Assembly (NCBI GenBank): GCA_964633825.1
Contig: CAZWHE010000159.1
Location: 1-9,104, forward strand
Length of the DNA: 9,104 nucleotides
Reading direction: 5' to 3'
DNA from: CAZWHE01 sp964633825
GTDB taxonomy: Bacteria; Planctomycetota; B15-G4; CAYZWU01
Positions 5,882 to 9,104 of the stretch are shown here, piece after piece. The position numbers were made by a program, and so were the translations under genes. Numbering within the stretch: position 1 is the stretch's first letter; the number at the start of each line of letters is the position of its first letter. Under the pieces are notes generated by a model. It saw only the letters and a program-made list of their open reading frames with translations, was not told the DNA's origin and did not search any database.

Positions 5882-7282
5882 TTATGACTGGACGATGATG
5901 TCGTCCACGGCACATGCCATCAGCTTTTCGAAGGAGAGCTCCATTGTATTCAACGGCACGCCCTCGGGCACAGCCGCATCGGGGATGGTTTGCGTCCTGG
6001 GAGGGATCAGGTCGCCGCCGCTTGCTTTCCCCACATGGTAGTCGATGACGGTGGATGACGCGTTCCTGGTAAAAGTGACCGTGATCAGATAGGTCTCGCC
6101 GGGCGTCAGGTCTCCGGCGCCGCCGCAAAAGACGGAGCTTTTAACGCCGTCGATGTACACGTGCGCGGTCAGGGCGCTTCGGGCCGTATTGGCATTGAAA
6201 TAAACGCCGAGCCCCGTGATCGACGCTTCATCGTTGTGCACCATGATCCGGAGCCGGCGCTCATCCTCTGGAGCGGTCTCTTTCAACAATACAGTCGCCT
6301 TTATCGTGGCCGATTCAACGGATCCGAAATCGATGGAAACATCGTTCGATAAAAAGGAAGCCAAGCCGTGGGCGGCTCTTCCTCCGCCCCCCGTTGACTC
6401 GAGCCGGCGGTTGCCCCCCTCCTCGGCAATGGCCAGCGGACCGGCGGCGGGCTCAAGAGCGTAGGTCCACGAACTGTCGGCCCCGGCGACCGTTCCCGAA
6501 GTCCCCGGGTTAAATTCCTGTGGAATTTCGGCGGAGCTCCATTTTTCGTGGAACACCTCGGCAACGGCGTGGTCGAGGATGAAGGCGCGGGGACCGCTGA
6601 AAACGAAGAGCAGCCGATGTTTGTCATCGACCCAGAATTGATGAGGAAGGATTCCTCCGCCGATGATGTGGTAACCGATGAGCGGGAGCGTGTACCCGTT
6701 GACCTCGAAGACGCGGGATTCCCTGTAAGAGAGACGCTGCCCTTCCTTCAACAGGTCCGACGCCTCGAGCAGATCAAACTCCATGGGTGTCAAGGAAGAG
6801 CCCGGCAGCCGCTGCACCATGTCGAAAAGCAGCCAGTCAATCGTAAAAAGATCGGGCGCAGGGCGGAAGAACGTGTGCTCGCCGACAGTGACCCGAATCT
6901 CATCGCCCGCAACAACCGCCGTTTTCTCAATACGGGTTTTCTCAATCGGCACAGAATCGGGATCCATGATCACCGATTCGAGATGCCACTGTTTCGGCGT
7001 TGACACGGCGTCGGCCGAAAACAGGATTTCGGCGTTCGTCAAATGGGCCGAATTCTGAGACTGAAAAACCTTTTTTTCTACAACGAGATCGCTTGCCCCG
7101 TGCAGATATGTCCGCGAACACTTCAGCTTGAGAACGCCTTTATCGTCGCCTTCAAATAGCCAGATGCGGTAATGATGCTCCCATCCGTAGTCGGGATTGA
7201 AGCCTCCGCTCGGTGGAACGAAACCCGACATCGATTCGTCGCGCTTGAGCAGGGAATCCAATGTCAGGGGTTCATAATCCAT
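5882..7282 (-). CDS. Uncharacterised two-part beta-rich protein, LamG-like C-terminus
   Basis: This 466-residue protein starts at the ATG at 7282, preceded by TAAGGT about six bases away. A TTG further upstream at 7348 would add 22 unremarkable residues without a ribosome site. I do not recognise the N-terminal part. Residues 1-250 alternate short polar and hydrophobic strands typical of a beta-barrel or lipocalin-like fold, with a WEHHYRIW segment (34-41) and FWVDDKHRLLFVFSG (216-230). Residues 250-310 are a Gly/Ser/Ala-rich linker. Residues about 315-466 resemble a concanavalin/LamG-type jelly roll: alternating strands, YLITVTF, and a final VDDIIVQ strand, as in carbohydrate-binding modules. 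There is no signal peptide, Tat motif or membrane segment, so it is predicted to be cytoplasmic unless exported by another route. It sits directly upstream of the sulfatase with a 12-base gap, suggesting a shared transcript. The coding call is firm; the function is unknown. Confidence 0.85.
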   Translation of the reverse strand: MDYEPLTLDSLLKRDESMSGFVPPSGGFNPDYGWEHHYRIWLFEGDDKGVLKLKCSRTYLHGASDLVVEKKVFQSQNSAHLTNAEILFSADAVSTPKQWHLESVIMDPDSVPIEKTRIEKTAVVAGDEIRVTVGEHTFFRPAPDLFTIDWLLFDMVQRLPGSSLTPMEFDLLEASDLLKEGQRLSYRESRVFEVNGYTLPLIGYHIIGGGILPHQFWVDDKHRLLFVFSGPRAFILDHAVAEVFHEKWSSAEIPQEFNPGTSGTVAGADSSWTYALEPAAGPLAIAEEGGNRRLESTGGGGRAAHGLASFLSNDVSIDFGSVESATIKATVLLKETAPEDERRLRIMVHNDEASITGLGVYFNANTARSALTAHVYIDGVKSSVFCGGAGDLTPGETYLITVTFTRNASSTVIDYHVGKASGGDLIPPRTQTIPDAAVPEGVPLNTMELSFEKLMACAVDDIIVQS

Positions 7283-7318
7283 TTCAAACCTTATCAATGC
7301 TTTGTGAAGACACTTTAT

Positions 7319-7340
7319 TATTCCGGGCGTATTCCGGGCG
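7319..7340. repeat. Tandem 11-bp direct repeat in the divergent spacer
   Basis: TATTCCGGGCG occurs twice in direct succession (7319-7329 and 7330-7340), 37 bases upstream of the beta-rich gene's start codon. The 11-base period is about one helical turn, so the copies face the same side of the DNA, as half-sites of a direct-repeat-binding activator would. The copies overlap the left arm of a GC hairpin at 7336-7355. A chance duplication is also possible. Confidence 0.5.
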
Positions 7341-7355
7341 CCGAGCAACGCGCCC
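7336..7355. other. GC-rich hairpin in the leader of the sulfatase operon
   Basis: GGGCGC (7336-7341) and GCGCCC (7350-7355) form a perfect six-base stem around an eight-base loop. In the minus-strand transcript it would lie about 54 bases before the start codon. No T-run follows, so it is not an obvious terminator. It could be an RNA structure in the 5' untranslated region or a protein-binding site. It is short, and the call is tentative. Confidence 0.35.
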
Positions 7356-7490
7356 CGAAAGTTTCCACATTAATGATAAGCTGGTAAAGTCCTCTTCTGG
7401 CTGAAAAGCACTATACCACAGAGAATTTTAATGTTTTAGAAAATTCCGAGGCAGCCGGCTGTTTCCTTTATTAGGCACGCCATAAGTTAT

Positions 7491-7507
7491 TATAATTTTA
7501 GAATTAT
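7491..7507 (+). promoter_or_regulatory. -10 box and overlapping inverted repeat before the TMTC-like gene
   Basis: A perfect TATAAT (7491-7496) lies 26 bases before the ATG at 7523. The best -35 at a 17-base spacing is TTATTA (7468-7473), which is weak. The -10 box overlaps an inverted repeat, ATAATT (7492-7497) and AATTAT (7502-7507) with a four-base loop. This could be an operator, but AT-rich DNA makes such repeats by chance. The rest of the 7283-7522 spacer shows no coding sequence. Confidence 0.45.
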
Positions 7508-7522
7508 CATGAGGTTGTGAGC

Positions 7523-9104
7523 ATGGTGAATCCCGACAACCCAAAGAGAACGGATGATCTATCCGCCTATGCCGTTTGGTGCATCGCTCTGCTTGTCGCA
7601 GCGATTACGGCATTTGTTTACTTGCCATCCATTTCGAACGGCTGGGTCAACTGGGATGATCCGGTGGATATCCTTGAAAACCGCCGGATTCATTCGTTCA
7701 ACGCGTCTTCGATCGAATGGGCATTTACGAACGCACACAACGGCAATTGGATTCCATTCAACTGGCTGTCACACGCTCTCGTTTGTCATTTCTATGATCT
7801 TGATCCCAAGATCCATCATTCAGTCAATCTCATCTTTCATGCCCTGAACGCCCTGCTGGCTTTTTTCTTGTTTCTTTCCATATTAAATCTTGCAGCCGAT
7901 CTCAATCGCTCTCAAAAACCGGGGTCGAGTCAAAGCATCCGGACAATCATTGTTGCGGCGATGGGCGCGCTTCTCTGGAGCCTTCATCCTTTGCACGTCG
8001 AATCCGTGGCGTGGATCACAGAGCGGAAGGACACGTGCAGCCAATTCTTTATTTTGCTGAGCTTGCTCTCCTACTTGCTTTTTGCTTCACGTGATTCCAA
8101 AAGAGGTCGATGGTTCATTCTTTGCCTGATCAGCTTCGTCATATCCCTTCTTTTCAAACCAATGGCCGTGACTCTTCCGGTCGTTCTTCTCATCCTCGAT
8201 TGGTATCCATTGAACCGGATCAGATTTTCCGGTCCTCATTTCTTTTCAGCCCATTCAAGATTATTCCTCGAAAAGCTCCCATTCTTTGCCCTCTCCCTTC
8301 TGTTCGGCGTGATCGCCATCATCGCCCAGGGGGGCGCCATCATGCCGATCGACAGGGTTCCCTTCGATTTTCGCATCATGAACGCTTTTCATTCCATCGC
8401 GTTTTATCTTCAGAAGATGTTTCTTCCCGCCGGCCTGGTCCCCCTCTATCCCATCTCGACCCCTTCTGAGCTCACTTTTTCCGCACAATACATTTTCTCT
8501 GCTCTTATCGTCATAGTGATCACAGTATCGGTTTTTATAGCCGGGCTCCGCAGATACCCGCATGCTCTCTCTGCTTGGTTATTCTACTTGGTGACCCTGG
8601 CGCCGGTGTTGGGGATTCTCCAAGTGGGCCGCCAGGCGGCGGCGGACCGCTACACCTATTTGCCGTGCCTGGGCCTCTCCCTCCTTCTTGTGGCCGGCGC
8701 CTTTTCTCTGCAGCAAGCATTGGCGCGCTCCGTTGTTATCATCAAGAAATTCAAGCCGGTTTTTCTTTTAACGGCCGCCTGCATCGCTTATCTGGGAGCT
8801 CTATGCGCCGAACAGATCGGTGTTTGGAAAGACTCCGTCACCCTTTGGGAGCATCAGATCGAGAATTACCCGGGCGCGTCGCATATAGCCCACTCGAACC
8901 TCGCCAGGGCCTACAGAACAGCCGGCCGGCTCGATGATTCCATCGCCGCATACCGAACAGCCAACTCGATCCAGCCTGTTCACGCATATTCCATCGATGG
9001 ATTGGGATGCGCTTTTCTCGAGAAAGACCTGGTCGACGAGGCCATACTTGAATTCAAAAAATCCATTGCGAAAGACCCCGAATATGCCCTCGCCCATCGC
9101 AACC
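7523..9104 (+). CDS. Polytopic membrane protein with TMTC-like (GT-C) region and TPR repeats (partial at right edge)
   Basis: The frame is open for 527 codons from the ATG at 7523 (GAGG eight bases upstream) to the window edge. Hydrophobic segments near residues 17-36, 103-123, 140-158, 173-188, 197-212, 215-227, 252-269, 322-341, 351-367, 380-397 and 410-428 indicate about ten or eleven membrane helices. Loop 1 contains VNWDD (42-46), an acidic motif of the GT-C type, and NWIPFNWLSH (75-84). HPLHVESVAWITERKD (155-170) and ADRYTYLP (374-381) are signature segments I recall from bacterial TPR membrane proteins related to eukaryotic TMTC O-mannosyltransferases. After residue 450 come at least two 34-residue TPRs (about 451-485 and 486-520), with more expected beyond the edge. 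Likely role: lipid-linked-sugar-dependent glycosyltransferase of the inner membrane, with TPRs on the outer face binding protein acceptors. This role is inferred from family resemblance; donor and acceptor are unknown. Confidence 0.88.
   Translation, partial: MVNPDNPKRTDDLSAYAVWCIALLVAAITAFVYLPSISNGWVNWDDPVDILENRRIHSFNASSIEWAFTNAHNGNWIPFNWLSHALVCHFYDLDPKIHHSVNLIFHALNALLAFFLFLSILNLAADLNRSQKPGSSQSIRTIIVAAMGALLWSLHPLHVESVAWITERKDTCSQFFILLSLLSYLLFASRDSKRGRWFILCLISFVISLLFKPMAVTLPVVLLILDWYPLNRIRFSGPHFFSAHSRLFLEKLPFFALSLLFGVIAIIAQGGAIMPIDRVPFDFRIMNAFHSIAFYLQKMFLPAGLVPLYPISTPSELTFSAQYIFSALIVIVITVSVFIAGLRRYPHALSAWLFYLVTLAPVLGILQVGRQAAADRYTYLPCLGLSLLLVAGAFSLQQALARSVVIIKKFKPVFLLTAACIAYLGALCAEQIGVWKDSVTLWEHQIENYPGASHIAHSNLARAYRTAGRLDDSIAAYRTANSIQPVHAYSIDGLGCAFLEKDLVDEAILEFKKSIAKDPEYALAHRN

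Noticed and set aside
7283..7348. TTG start that would extend the beta-rich protein by 22 residues
   Set aside because: There is no ribosome site, it covers the repeat and hairpin of the spacer, and the added residues do not form a signal peptide.
8261..8563. Minus-strand open frame of 100 codons within the TMTC-like gene
   Set aside because: It is a highly charged antisense translation opposite hydrophobic membrane helices, a typical shadow.

Overview
The window comes from a Gram-negative-type environmental bacterium of moderate GC content. It carries a secreted parallel beta-helix protein, two proteins with twin-arginine (Tat) leaders, an S1-family sulfatase, and a TMTC-like membrane protein with TPR repeats. 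This gene mix is familiar from Desulfobacterota and other sediment or subsurface lineages, but the sequence alone does not fix the phylum. No RNA gene, CRISPR array, insertion sequence or phage gene was seen. The density of large, surface-related and weakly characterised genes looks like ordinary accessory chromosome.

Left part (1-2394, minus strand). A secreted beta-helix repeat protein runs off the left edge. Upstream of it lies a small TsaA/TrmO-fold protein that unexpectedly carries a Tat-type leader. A 215-base divergent spacer (2180-2394) follows, holding a clear promoter and two copies of a 14-bp palindrome.

Middle (2395-4417, plus strand). A TetR-family regulator and an ABC1/AarF/UbiB kinase-like protein overlap by 20 bases. 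They form a translationally coupled pair that the TetR protein probably controls through the palindromes; the divergent TsaA-like gene may share this control. A 51-base convergent spacer (4418-4468) contains an imperfect hairpin.

Right part (4469-9104). A minus-strand two-gene operon encodes an uncharacterised beta-rich protein (466 aa, no export signal) followed 12 bases later by a Tat-exported sulfatase with the formylglycine motif C-S-P-A-R. A 240-base divergent spacer (7283-7522) separates it from a plus-strand gene for a polytopic membrane protein with TMTC-like (GT-C) motifs and C-terminal TPRs, which runs off the right edge.

Taken together, the genes suggest envelope, export and surface-glycan functions rather than one pathway. 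The best candidates for something undescribed are the Tat-leader TsaA protein divergent from the TetR-UbiB pair with its twin operators, and the sulfatase with its unrecognised partner.
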